DNA of 64,000 bases. Source: Sweltsa coloradensis (taxonomy: Eukaryota; Arthropoda; Insecta; Plecoptera; Chloroperlidae). The stretch covers positions 1 through 64,000 of the forward strand of contig JAMZAV010000780.1 in assembly GCA_024449915.1 (NCBI GenBank), in the 5' to 3' direction. Shown here in pieces: positions 47,854 through 57,721 of this stretch. The notes under the pieces were generated by a model. It saw nothing but the letters and a program-made list of their open reading frames with translations. It was not told the DNA's origin and made no database searches. Within the stretch, counting starts at the first letter, position 1. Each line of letters opens with the position of its first letter. The position numbers were made by a program, and so were the translations under genes.

Positions 47854-49620
47854 TTATTTAGTACGACCGCTAGGTTGGTAGCCCTGAGAGCTCGTCATCA
47901 TTGGTTGTAGTTTGGCTGCGTAGTTGTGATGAGGTATCATTGACATGTATTTGGCAGAATTGATTAAGATTAGTTTCTGCGAAGGTGTGACACGAGGCTT
48001 GCGTTTCGGAGGGGAATTTATCCGCTTGCCGTTTACGAACAGCGGCATTGAAGGCTTGCTGTACAGTTGCTGGTGATCCTTCAGTTTCTTCTTGTACGAC
48101 GTAATGGCAACGGTTTGCAGGCTGGCATTCTGGCTGGGACGTGGCGGAGGCATCGGAGGCTGGGTCAGTAGTTCACCAACAAAGTTGTAGATTTCAAGGA
48201 TCAACGAGCGATCGACCATGGACTGCGTCACACAGAAGTGGTCCCTGTCCTTGTGACACATGATAAACTGGTCATTGCAACCACCGACCACGGCTAGTTG
48301 GTTGGGCACTTTCATCTGTGAACGCAAATCTTCCATTTCCTCTTGACTAGCAAGATCCGCTCCCTCTCCGATAATAAACAAGACAGGACAAGTTATTTCA
48401 ACAGTTGACAGATTGGGCCGTTGGTTATTTCCGTCGATAGTCCTGTAGGGGTAGCCCAGACAGACGACCGCTTGCACGGGCTCGAGCTGGGCCACAAGAC
48501 AAGCTATTGCAGCTCCCAGGTTCCAGCCGATGACGATGACAGGTTTCCCCGTGAAGCTGGTGCAGACCTCGACCAAGCGGGATCGAGTCTCGGCCACCAT
48601 CTGGTCGAGTCCCTGTTGAACTGTTGCCTTCTCGTGGGCGGGGTAGCTCACAACGTGTACGTATGCCATCTGACGTAGCTGCGCAACGAATGATGAGAAT
48701 CTATCAGTATTTTCGCATTCCAGAGAGTTAGGAATCAAAAAGAACACAGGATCGTGAGGAAGCTTAGTGAATTTCTCATTCAACAAAACTTCCGCCACTT
48801 TATCGTTGAGCCTACTTTGTGCAGGGACGACGTACGGTAACTGTTCTGCAGGCCTGTCTTTAACCATTACCGAACGCCCGGAATGAACTGGCGTAACCAT
48901 CCGATCGACCTGTGTGGGAGATTTATTTTTAACCAGACCTAGCACAGCCAGATAGTCTTCTTTCTCCACAGGAGCCAGTTGCTTCATCAATAGTGAATGA
49001 AGCCACTGAGTCACGTTCTTATCCCAACCTACACTCGTCAAAAGGTACGACAGTTTAGACGAACTGCAATTAAGCGCGTTCTCGAAGTAAAACTGTTCAT
49101 TGTGTCTCCCTTTAGAAACCAAACGAATTAAGCGAACGTCTTCGATTATGTGAAGCACCTTGGGTAGGATACGAATCTGGACCGGTGACCACCCGACCTT
49201 GGAGATGACATCCGCCCAACAGACTCCGTCGTCTTCCTCTGCTAGACAGTCGCCCTCCTCGACGGGTTGCGTCAGGGGGAGGGGCAGCACAGCGGGCTCA
49301 TCGTCTAATGCCTCCACGTCTATCACGCTGCACTCGCTCATACTCCTAGGCAGTACCCTCTTGAACAGATACCGACACGGCTTCACGTAGTAGTTCTGCG
49401 GGCGCCAGATCGAACACTTGGCGTACGTGTGATCGGGCTGTCCGTCGTCCTCCTGGCCGGCCACCCCCGATAACAGGTTAATGTACTCGTTGAAACTGTC
49501 TTGTTGGGTAGACTTGGCTGGCTTCCAATAACAAGCGTTATCTTCGCTTCTTGAAGGTGGACAATCTTCATTATCCTTTGGAAGTCTGGAACTGGTTGAT
49601 GGTTTGCTGTTTGATAACAT
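47854..49620 (-). CDS. KANSL3: KANSL3 / NSL3 (KAT8 regulatory NSL complex subunit 3) homologue
   Basis: 588 codons from the first ATG (49618-49620). An in-frame TAG lies upstream in the same exon, so this start is preferred. Known role of the family: scaffold subunit of the NSL histone acetyltransferase complex in the nucleus. Family landmarks: IDVEAL, VGWDKNVTQWLHSLL, the alpha/beta-hydrolase-like core FTGKPVIVIGWNLGAAIACL, AVVCLGYPYRTIDG, CPVLFIIGEGADL, LAVVGGCNDQF and TQSMVDRSLILEIYNFVGEL. The nucleophile elbow is G-W-N-L-G, Asn in place of Ser, so the fold is non-catalytic, as in the human protein. The C-terminal tail is short and basic (SPPKRKPRVTPSQK); from memory human KANSL3 is about 900 residues. 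The whole CDS is one exon. An acceptor (tttctttctag) at 49724-49725 places an intron in the 5' UTR. Confidence 0.93.
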   Translation of the reverse strand: MLSNSKPSTSSRLPKDNEDCPPSRSEDNACYWKPAKSTQQDSFNEYINLLSGVAGQEDDGQPDHTYAKCSIWRPQNYYVKPCRYLFKRVLPRSMSECSVIDVEALDDEPAVLPLPLTQPVEEGDCLAEEDDGVCWADVISKVGWSPVQIRILPKVLHIIEDVRLIRLVSKGRHNEQFYFENALNCSSSKLSYLLTSVGWDKNVTQWLHSLLMKQLAPVEKEDYLAVLGLVKNKSPTQVDRMVTPVHSGRSVMVKDRPAEQLPYVVPAQSRLNDKVAEVLLNEKFTKLPHDPVFFLIPNSLECENTDRFSSFVAQLRQMAYVHVVSYPAHEKATVQQGLDQMVAETRSRLVEVCTSFTGKPVIVIGWNLGAAIACLVAQLEPVQAVVCLGYPYRTIDGNNQRPNLSTVEITCPVLFIIGEGADLASQEEMEDLRSQMKVPNQLAVVGGCNDQFIMCHKDRDHFCVTQSMVDRSLILEIYNFVGELLTQPPMPPPRPSQNASLQTVAITSYKKKLKDHQQLYSKPSMPLFVNGKRINSPPKRKPRVTPSQKLILINSAKYMSMIPHHNYAAKLQPMMTSSQGYQPSGRTK

Positions 49621-49723
49621 GCTAATGGATTTATCCACTGGAGACTAGCTCCAATAATATATCCTTTCCGTTCAGTTTTGAGGTATGGCAGGTATGATCC
49701 AAGATCATTTATCTGGAGACTTC

Positions 49724-49806
49724 CTAGAAAGAAAAATGAGAATAAAACACAAGGTAAAAACTAAAAAGGTGAGTTAGCTCAATAGGTAGCCTATTATGGG
49801 CACTGT
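49724..49806 (-). other. KANSL3 5' UTR intron acceptor region
   Basis: On the - strand the text 'ctcatttttctttctag' is a strong pyrimidine tract plus acceptor, followed by a 103-base untranslated leader (49621-49723) before the ATG. The 5' non-coding exon and promoter were not located. Confidence 0.55.
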
Positions 49807-51304
49807 AATTTAAGAGTTTTTGAAGGTTCTCTGAAAACTTAATCTAATTCGGAGTAGTCGTTTGTCCTGGACAGCAAAGAAATTAATGTGGACATGTTCA
49901 AATAATCAAAAACGTCCGAGGAAATGGTGCAATAATAGTTCATTGGAGGTCACAAGCATACATATTTGAGAAAAGGTACTTTATTGGATGAGCAAAGCGA
50001 AGACTTCAATTTCACTGACCCCCCAAAAAATTTAGCTCGGGTGTTTTTTTTTTTTTTTTTTTTTTTCCGTCTGTTTGTTTGCTCTCTACCGGGCAAACGG
50101 CATATGCGATCTTGATGAAAATTTGACACGACCTTCGTTTTCTCTGAACTTAGACTTGCTAAATTTTTGGGTACAATCGAAGAAATATACGATTTTTTTC
50201 GATTTTTAGTGCGATATTTTCGTGACATTTGGGCCGATTTTGACCAAACGGGTGGGGCTACAACGTTCATATTTCACATGGACATTAAGGTAATGGTGAT
50301 GTATTGCTTTCTGAAAGAAAAAGTTGAAAAAGTTAGCCAGAATCTATAGAAATAAAGCTTTTAATATAAGTTTTTTATTTTTTGTGCGATATTTTCGTGC
50401 CATTTGGGCCAATTCTGACCAAACGGGTGGGGCTACAACGTTCATATTATACATGGACATTAAGGTTATGGTGATGTAGTACCTTTTGAAAGAAAAAGTT
50501 GAAAAAGTTAGCCAGAATCCATAGAAATAAAGCTTTTAATAAAAGTTTTTTACGGTAAATAATACCAATTGACAAGAAACAAAAGAAAATTGACAACATT
50601 CACCTACAATGCGTAAGCAGCAAAACAAAGCACTTGCAAAAGTAAAGATATTCCACGCAAACTAAAAACTTTAAAAAGCTCATCCATCAACGCGGCGGGA
50701 CTTTAGCGTTTTCCTAGTGACCTAATGATCAATAATTGATATGGTCACATTGAAGATTTTACTCCATTAACTCACTGGAGGTCAAATAATTAAAATCTTT
50801 ATATAAAACAATTTTACTGTAAAAATTATATTTTTGGAATCTGTTTAATCCACATCATTAATTAATCATGTAATTATTCACAAAAAGTTTTAACTTTTGT
50901 AAAAAATATTTTTTAATTCAAATTTGGATTTTTTGTGAATATAATTACATGATTAATTAATAATGTGGATTAAACAGATTCCAAAAATATAATTTTTGCA
51001 GTAAAATTGTTTTATATAAAGGTTTTAATTTTTTGACCTCCAGTGAGTTAAAAAAAAAAATAAATAAAAAATCTAAAATTTAAAAAAAATCAATGTGACC
51101 ATATCAATTATTGATCATTAGGTCATAAAGTACCTTTTCCCAAATTTGTATGCTTGTGACCTCCAATGAACTATGGTTGCACCATTTCCTCGGACGTTTT
51201 TGATTATTTGAACATGTCCACATTAATTTCTTTGCTGTCCAGGACAAACGACTGCTCCGAATTAGATTAAGTTTTCAGAGAACCTTCAAAAACTCTTAAA
51301 TTAT
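49806..51304. repeat. Large palindrome (arms about 370 bp) split by family-C copy C4
   Basis: The left arm (49806-49983 plus 50718-50912) and right arm (about 50930-51304) are near-identical complements, for example 'agagtttttgaaggttctct', 'ttcattggaggtcacaagca' and 'gtggattaaacagattcc'. The centre is AT-rich. It lies in the KANSL3 5' intron. Probably a foldback transposon. Confidence 0.88.
49984..50717 (+). mobile_element. Helitron-like family C, copy C4, with exact empty site
   Basis: TTGGATGAGC...GCGTTTTCCTAG between 'aaggtacttta' and 'tgacctaatg'. The opposite palindrome arm keeps the uninterrupted text (junction 51125/51126 on the + strand), showing insertion between A and T with no target duplication. 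The 734-bp insert contains a partial internal duplication (50350-50545). Confidence 0.93.
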
Positions 51305-52395
51305 ACTTTCCAAGAATATAAGTGCCAGCAAATAAATTTGTCACATGAAAATCGCACTTTTCCACTTTTTCCACTTTTGAAACTGAAAATTCCATAAAAT
51401 CGACTATTCTGCAAAAATCTTTAAATCGCATTTTTAACATCATTCAATTTTACCAATTGCATGTATTGTTTGTTGGAACTACTTTAAAAATGTTATTCTT
51501 AACGAGCAATGACAAAATGAAGTTAAATGAAAATCATAGTAAAATAGCGTACAATCCACTGAAAATGCTCAGCCTTCAACGCTTATATACTCAAACGTGC
51601 AATAATCCGTATTTTTTATATATGTTGTACATGAGTTAGTTTTATAAATCCTAACAATGTATAAAAACATAGCGCTAACTGACCAAAAAAATTTGTGAAT
51701 TTATGCTTGAATCACATTTTTGTAAAATTATTTACACTATTTTTGCTCTGTCTGCAACTTTTAGCAATGAAATCATATGTTTATTAAAAATTGATTGTAT
51801 ATAATAGGGAAAGCATACAGTCACCTACAAATCGGTATTTAATAAATTAAAATCGGTTAACTGAGTCCAGAGTTGTGTACATTTAAAGACAGTAGTGAGT
51901 AAGCGTTTCAATGATTGCACATTCAAAAACAAAATGGCCTCTAAAAAAAACGTATATCACAATTCGAAGTGACATACTACTTGGGGCTGTTTCATAAGGT
52001 ACATACTAACACGTGGTCAAGTCAGATTTGAGATGTTAAGTGGGGTGAGCCAATTTCGTTAATATCGCTCCTAACAGGAATTAGCTCCTGGTCTAAGACA
52101 AGTCATTCCACTCCCCAACAGTCCTTTCCATGAAACCATACCGACCCAGATCCGTTGCATGGTTTTTTGCATGCATGCCATTGCATGGTAAGATACTTCA
52201 ATGCTATCCCTGGTAATGCATAGTCACAATAGCCTGGACTAGCTGCAGTGGGGTGTGGGTTATATAAAAAATCCCCACCGGGTTTGAACAGCTCATTCGA
52301 TGATAACGAGTGAGAAAAATAGGATTATGATTAATTAAATTACCGAAGTAGGTAATGAAGGCGCCATCTTATTCCTTAGTGAGGTTGCAGGGGAC
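51305..52395. other. Intronic/intergenic AT-rich sequence
   Basis: No repeat family or gene recognised. The short frame 51457-51639 is unsupported. Confidence 0.4.
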
Positions 52396-52403
52396 AGAAC
52401 AAG

Positions 52404-53225
52404 CAGGGTTGCCAGATATATGAGCGCTGATGTCGCCGCGGCAGCTTTTGAAGTCGCCCAAATGTCGCCCAATCTGGCGCGGCGGCCCAAATGGGGGGGT
52501 CTGGGGGGGAACGCCCCAGAATTGCCCCGCAGGGCGTTTTTTTTTTTCATGTTTTTTAAAAGGTGTATTTTTGACTCTACGGAAATATTGGAGAATTTAA
52601 GGGAGGGAGTATATTTATGGGTATATTTATTAGGCACAATAGATTAAATTAAAGATTAGAAAAGTAAAATATATTCTGTACTCACGTGCTGAAACGATAA
52701 TCTTGTATAATCGGAGCTACAAAAATGACAAACAACACCACCAACAGTTCGACACAACTTCACGTACGCGCACGAGCGGTCAAAAAACAACCGAGCTTCT
52801 GTCATACAAATAACAAAACGATTAAACGACAAAACGATTAAACGACAAAACGATACAGTTTAAAGATCTATCTGCTTGGCCTTCCTGCCTCACACACACC
52901 TTCTCGACATCCCACCCCTATTGTCTTGTAGATGTGACATTTAACCAAACAAAACGCCGCGGGCCGGGCAAAATGTAGTCGGTTAATGAGTATTCTGTAT
53001 GACTTACCTAATATTTAAATTACAAAATGCTATTTAACAATGGAATAATTTCTGATAAACATTATTTGTGTTTAAAGCACGCTGTAGATTGAGAAATTTT
53101 TGAAAAGTTTGGATTTTCGTGAAGTAGCCCATTTCGGCGACAGGCGACTTTCGAAATATTTTGGTCGCTAAAAAACATTGCTTGGTCACCCAAACGGCGA
53201 CAAATCGCCCAATGTGGCAACACTG
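52404..53225. mobile_element. hAT-type element, CAGGGTTGCCA ends, perfect 8-bp duplication
   Basis: Ends CAGGGTTGCCAGAT and, from the right, CAGTGTTGCCACATTGGGCG. The flanking duplication AGAACAAG is exact (52396-52403 and 53226-53233). GTCGCC motifs are repeated near both ends. 822 bp, non-autonomous. Confidence 0.92.
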
Positions 53226-53463
53226 AGAACAAGATAGAGATCTAGGCCTACATGTTACACCATTCAAGAACCGGTTCCCAAGTTTCAGTCCCATGTAGGC
53301 CCAGTCATTTCTAGAATTTTATATGAAACACATGTAGGCCTATCACAAGAACAAGAATCATTCAGCAGACCTTTCTAGACAAGTATTGTAATAGGCTATT
53401 TGCATGAATAGATTTAATTAAGTTAAATATTGTGTCTTATTTTATATTAAAAAGTTGTTTAGA

Positions 53464-54330
53464 TCAGTGGTTCCCAACCGAGGGGCCGCAAAGTAGTACC
53501 AAGTGGGCCGCGAGTTAAAAATAAAATAATTAATGCCTTCAAACTATCATAAACAAATAGTTTTGTTTTTAGTCATCAGATAACAAATACAAAATGTGCA
53601 ATAGACTACAAAAAAAGTAAAAAATATTGTTAATACGGTAGTGATAGTAATCGTGCCATAATGTTGTGCTCTCCCCATCACATTGTTAGCTCGTTCAACT
53701 CTAGTTAGCCCGTAGTCAACTCTTGTTGTTCCGAGTTTAGATTCCCTTCCATTCATCCTGCGAGGGTGAGGTTACCGTTAGAAGGCTGAGGTCAGTGTCT
53801 CTTGTGCAAGTGTTTGTGAGTGGTGCGTGCATTCTGTGCAGTGCGTGTATGTGTGTGGGTGGGCGTTGCAATGAAGCAAATAGGATAAGGACAGTTTTTT
53901 ACAAAAGATACTACTAGAAATAAGCCCGAGTCTTCTGGCACCAGAAATAAATTAGCATCTGACCCTAGTGATGAAACACCGACTACACAAGTTGAAGTTA
54001 TGACCGAGACAGACACAGAAAGTGACCAAAATGACAAACCACCAGTGAGTAAAACCAACACGAAGAAAGTTGTTAAGGCTATTCGACCGCGTTTTTCTAA
54101 TTTCCAAAATATGCTACCAAGTCAAAACATAGTTCATGGCTTTGAAACCTGGCTATTTTAGAAAATCAAATATATTTTTTTCAAATTTTTCTGATCCTGT
54201 AGGGCCTACATGGCCAATAAAGGCTAGCCACCACAAAATAATTTCAAACTTCAATTTGCCAAGGCACACCATTCAACGTAGGGTGTTGTGTTTTTGTGAC
54301 ATTAATTTTCAACTGGTTTTCTATAGATGA
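53464..54330 (+). pseudogene. hAT transposon remnant: 5' end and degenerate transposase N-terminus
   Basis: 53465 reads CAGTGGTTCCCAACCGAGG, a typical hAT terminal sequence. From about 53871 the text translates, with stops, as ATG-led 'GQFFTKDTTRNKPESSGTR' and 'SDPSDETPTTQVEV', the low-complexity leader usual before a ZBED/hAT transposase. No DDE core or right end seen. Confidence 0.55.
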
Positions 54331-54353
54331 CTGAGAGAGAAAAGATTTTTTTA

Positions 54354-54445
54354 AACAATTGTCTTTCCTGCAAATTTTTTCGTTTGGCGGTACAAATCGG
54401 CCAAAAATACTGCCAAACAAAAAATTTGCAGGAAAGACAATTGTT
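54354..54445. repeat. 92-bp near-perfect hairpin
   Basis: Left stem 54354-54392 (aacaattgtctttcctgcaa...), loop of 15, right stem 54408-54445; only two or three mismatches or bulges in 38 pairs. It is either a tiny foldback element or a precursor-like small-RNA hairpin. Confidence 0.85.
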
Positions 54446-54446
54446 A

Positions 54447-54545
54447 TTCCATTCTAGTGGTTAAGATGCCTGTCTGGAATGCGGGAGATCCGTTGTTCGA
54501 TTCCCGGTTGGGGCGGACTTTTTTAATTTCTAAATTGTAGTAAAT
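54447..54545 (+). mobile_element. SINE-B copy, best tRNA-like head
   Basis: CTAGTGGTTAAGATGCC (A box TAGTGGTTAAG), anticodon-arm-like 'tgtctggaatgcggga', B box GTTCGATTCCC and tail 'acttttttaatttctaaatt'. A tRNA-derived retroposon. Confidence 0.65.
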
Positions 54546-54639
54546 AATCTAGGGCGACGGTCGTCGCCCGGCAGACAAGCGATGCGACTGCTTAGGCGAC
54601 ACCGAACTCCGGCCCTATATACAGCTACGAGAGTTGGGG

Positions 54640-55525
54640 GGTTTTCAGCTATCTGCACACGCCGCCCCGAAAGAGTTACAATCTTGAAACTCGGTATATG
54701 ACCTGGTATGTGGTCCATGACATACCAAAAAAAAATCAACCCGATCCGACAACTCAGTCTGTGTTAAAAAAGGCTCTCAACATCGTCAAATTCCTTTCGG
54801 CTGGCTGGTGGCTGGCTGGCTGGCTAGGAGTTCTCCGCGGAAATTAATTTAGCCTACAGAGAAAACGGTAAATCTTAGAACTATGAAACTTGGACCACAC
54901 TTAGATGTACTTCAGACGCAGTGACTTTTGCTTTCAAAACCAAAATCGGGTAACAGGGACCGGAGAAAATCAAAATTTGGATGATAATCAAAACGCGTAA
55001 TTACCAAGGCGTGGTAATTTGTACAAACTTGAAATTTAACATGCTATTAACCATTATAAATATCTTGCGTCCAAAACACAAGGGGCTAAATTTGGGATGA
55101 CTATGGGCCCAAAAATGACAAAAAACATATCTGAACTTTAAGAAATAAATCATTCAAAGAAAACGCTACAACTGAGATGTTTCAAACGTGGAATACATTT
55201 TGATATCTCTCATTCTTTATCACTTTTGAATATGGAAAGCAAAATTGGTTAACGGGTACCGGAAAAAAAACAAAATTATCAAAAGTAGGTAATTCCGTAC
55301 TCTTATGAATAATACGCTATACTGAGAAAACGGTTCATCTTAGAACTTTGAAACTTGGGCCACACTCAGATGTACTACCTCATATAACAAAAACCGGGCA
55401 ATTGGGACCGGGGAAAATCAAAATCAAAATCAAAATCAAAACGCGTAATTACTCAGGCGTAGTAATTTGTACAAGCTTGAAATTAAACATGCTCTTAACC
55501 ATTATAAATATCAAGTGCTTATGCT
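54640..55525. repeat. Degenerate tandem repeats
   Basis: Blocks near 54850, 55160 and 55320 share 'gagaaaacggtaaatcttag', 'aactttgaaacttgggccac' and 'gggaccgg(a/g)gaaaatcaaa'. 55434-55683 and 55684-55933 are a near-identical direct duplication of about 250 bp that includes a SINE-A head. Confidence 0.75.
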
Positions 55526-55526
55526 A

Positions 55527-55683
55527 GTGCGTTGGTCTTGTTGTTAGCGTATCTGCTTCCAATGCAGAAGGGCCAGGGTTCGATTCCCGCTAAAGTCAGA
55601 AGTTTTTTAACTTCTGATTTGGACTTAAGTCTATCAGTTCTTGTCTTAGGAGTTTGTAAACGGTGACTTTGGAGCCGTCCTAG
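55527..55683 (+). mobile_element. SINE-A head, 5' part only (duplicated)
   Basis: The tRNA-Gly-like head and about 80 bp of body, cut at 'gccgtcctagc' by the tandem duplication that repeats the left flank. Confidence 0.8.
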
Positions 55684-55776
55684 CAAAATCAAAACGCGTA
55701 ATTACTCAGGCGTAGTAATTTGTATACAAGCTTGAAATTAAACATGCTCTTAACCATTATAAATATCTGGTGCTTA

Positions 55777-56215
55777 TGCTAGTGCGTTGGTCTTGTTGTT
55801 AGCGTATCTGCTTCCAATGCAGAAGGGCCAGGGTTCGATTCCCGCTAAAGTCAGAAGTTTTTTAACTTCTGATTTGGACTTAAGTCTATCAGTTCTTGTC
55901 TTAGGAGTTTGTAAACGGTGACTTTGGAGCCGTCCTAGCAACGAAGCACATAATAAATTTCAGAGTTGTTCTGAATCGGCCTTGTTGATTCTGGCGTTGA
56001 TTTGCGGGTGTTCGCACTGTCCATATCACTGATTGCTATAGGCCCTATTTCCTATTAAAAATATCGATCTTTGGTTGGTTATCGCTCACTCGTCGATTGC
56101 GTCGGGGCCTGCAGGGTTGGCTTGGTCGCTTTGATTTAAAGTCCCCCACTGAAAATCAGTTATATAACTGGGTGGGTAGTCTGTAAATGAAAATTTATTT
56201 TTATTTATTTATTTA
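55777..56215 (+). mobile_element. SINE-A, full copy
   Basis: Head with B box GGTTCGATTCC, body through 'cgtcgattgcgtcggggcct' and an ATTT tail at 56198-56215. Very close to the copy at 986-1402. Confidence 0.85.
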
Positions 56216-56577
56216 AGGGGTATCTTTGGGGGGACCATGGGCCCAAAAATGTAAAAAAACAACTTTGAACTCAACAAATTTAATCATTCACACCTTGATA
56301 GCGAACGAACAACAAAAAGATGTAGCCTAATATCCAACCAAATACAAAAATTTGTAAAAAAAAAATGGCAGCCAAGCTCTCCTTCAAAAGTCTTCGGCTG
56401 TGAATGCTGTGAGATATAGAAGTTGAGCCAAGCTTTTTATTCTTTCTCCCTAGTTTCGCTTTTAAAATAAGTAAGATCATTTCGCCTGTTGACGAGCGCC
56501 AAGCCAACGATTTTTGTGGTAAAAAAGTAAAATTTTTAAACTCGAAATCATAAAAAAATGGCTTGGCCATTGAATTT
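56216..56577. other. Spacer, nothing recognised
   Basis: AT-rich; an antisense open frame (56280-56570) has no recognised family. Confidence 0.35.
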
Positions 56578-57105
56578 TTAAAAAATTTCTTCGACTTATA
56601 ACATCTACATTATTTATTCGATTGTAATGATTTTTTCACAGAATCTTTATTTTATGAATAAATATTCATGTGAAATTTGAGCGTAATCAAAAAATTATTT
56701 CTCATGAAAATCGCAACTTACGATTTATTTTTTATTTTTTTAAATTCCACCTACATGCTTGATCCGATTGTAATGATTTTTTTACAGAACCTTAATTTTG
56801 TGAATTTATATATTCGTGTGGAATTTGAGCAGAACGAAAAATTATTTCTCGTGATAATCGCAATTTTACGATTTGTTTCGATTTTTAAAATTTCTTTGAC
56901 TTGTAACACCGACATGCTTTATTCGATTGTAGGCCTAATGATTTTTTCACAGAGCCTTAATTTTATAAATTTATATATTTGTGTGAAATTTGAGCGTAAT
57001 TGAAAAATTATTTCTCATAAAAATCGCAATTTTACGCTTTTTTGTTTTTAAAAAATTACGCTCATCCAACAACGCGCCTGAAAAAGCATTTGCGAAGCTT
57101 CCTAA
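56578..57105 (+). mobile_element. Helitron-like family B, 3' part (CTAA end)
   Basis: Three ~165-bp internal repeats ('aaaattatttctcatgaaaa', 'cgattgtaatgattttttca'), then 'ctcatccaacaacgcgcctg' and the end TTCCTAA followed by T. CTAA still fits CTRR. The 5' end is missing. Confidence 0.75.
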
Positions 57106-57524
57106 TTAGTAAATGGATTTGTATACTGTTAGGCTACATAACATTAGACATTGTAGGCCTATGCATTTTTTTTTAAAGTAGGCATTGGCTTCTTTTGTAG
57201 GCCTACAGGGCCGACTCTATTTCATAATAAAAAGTTCAAACTAAAGCAATTATCAACAGTCAACATAAAAATTTTGTAATACATCAATGAAATGTCCTGC
57301 AATTAATTCTCCTCGTCCTAACAACTATGCTATGAAGGTATTTTCTCCTGATTTAGAGGTAAAGGGCCTAACAAAATTATAATCTATGACTTATGGGAGG
57401 CCATTATGGCCTACCAATCATGCTGTCAAAATTTTAAGTTGAAACGACGGTGATAAGCGACTAAAACATGAACTTTTCACAGCTTGAAAAGTTTTCAGCA
57501 AAGTTTTCACAAATTTGACTTTTC
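57106..57524. other. Spacer, nothing recognised
   Basis: GGCCTA low complexity; no gene seen. Confidence 0.4.
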
Positions 57525-57719
57525 ATGAAAATTTACATCACTAATGGTATCCTTGACCACTATGACCCTTCGAAACTCTTGGTAGTGTCCGCGGATGCCT
57601 CCGACTACGAGATAGGCAGGGTACTAGCAATAGAAGTTACAGATAGTGGGAAGGAACGTCCGGTGGCTTTTACCTCCAGGGTACTCTCCTTCCAATCCAA
57701 TAGATTAAGTATATATTAA
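57525..57719 (+). pseudogene. Ty3/Gypsy-type pol fragment (RT-RNase H junction)
   Basis: HYDPSKLLVVSADASDYEIG then ERPVAFTSRVLS is the tethered RNase H start (LxxDAS...G.vL......ERPiaf.SR.L). About 60 codons remain, intact but isolated; no LTR, RT core or integrase nearby. Element J begins directly after it. Confidence 0.85.
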
Positions 57720-57721
57720 AT

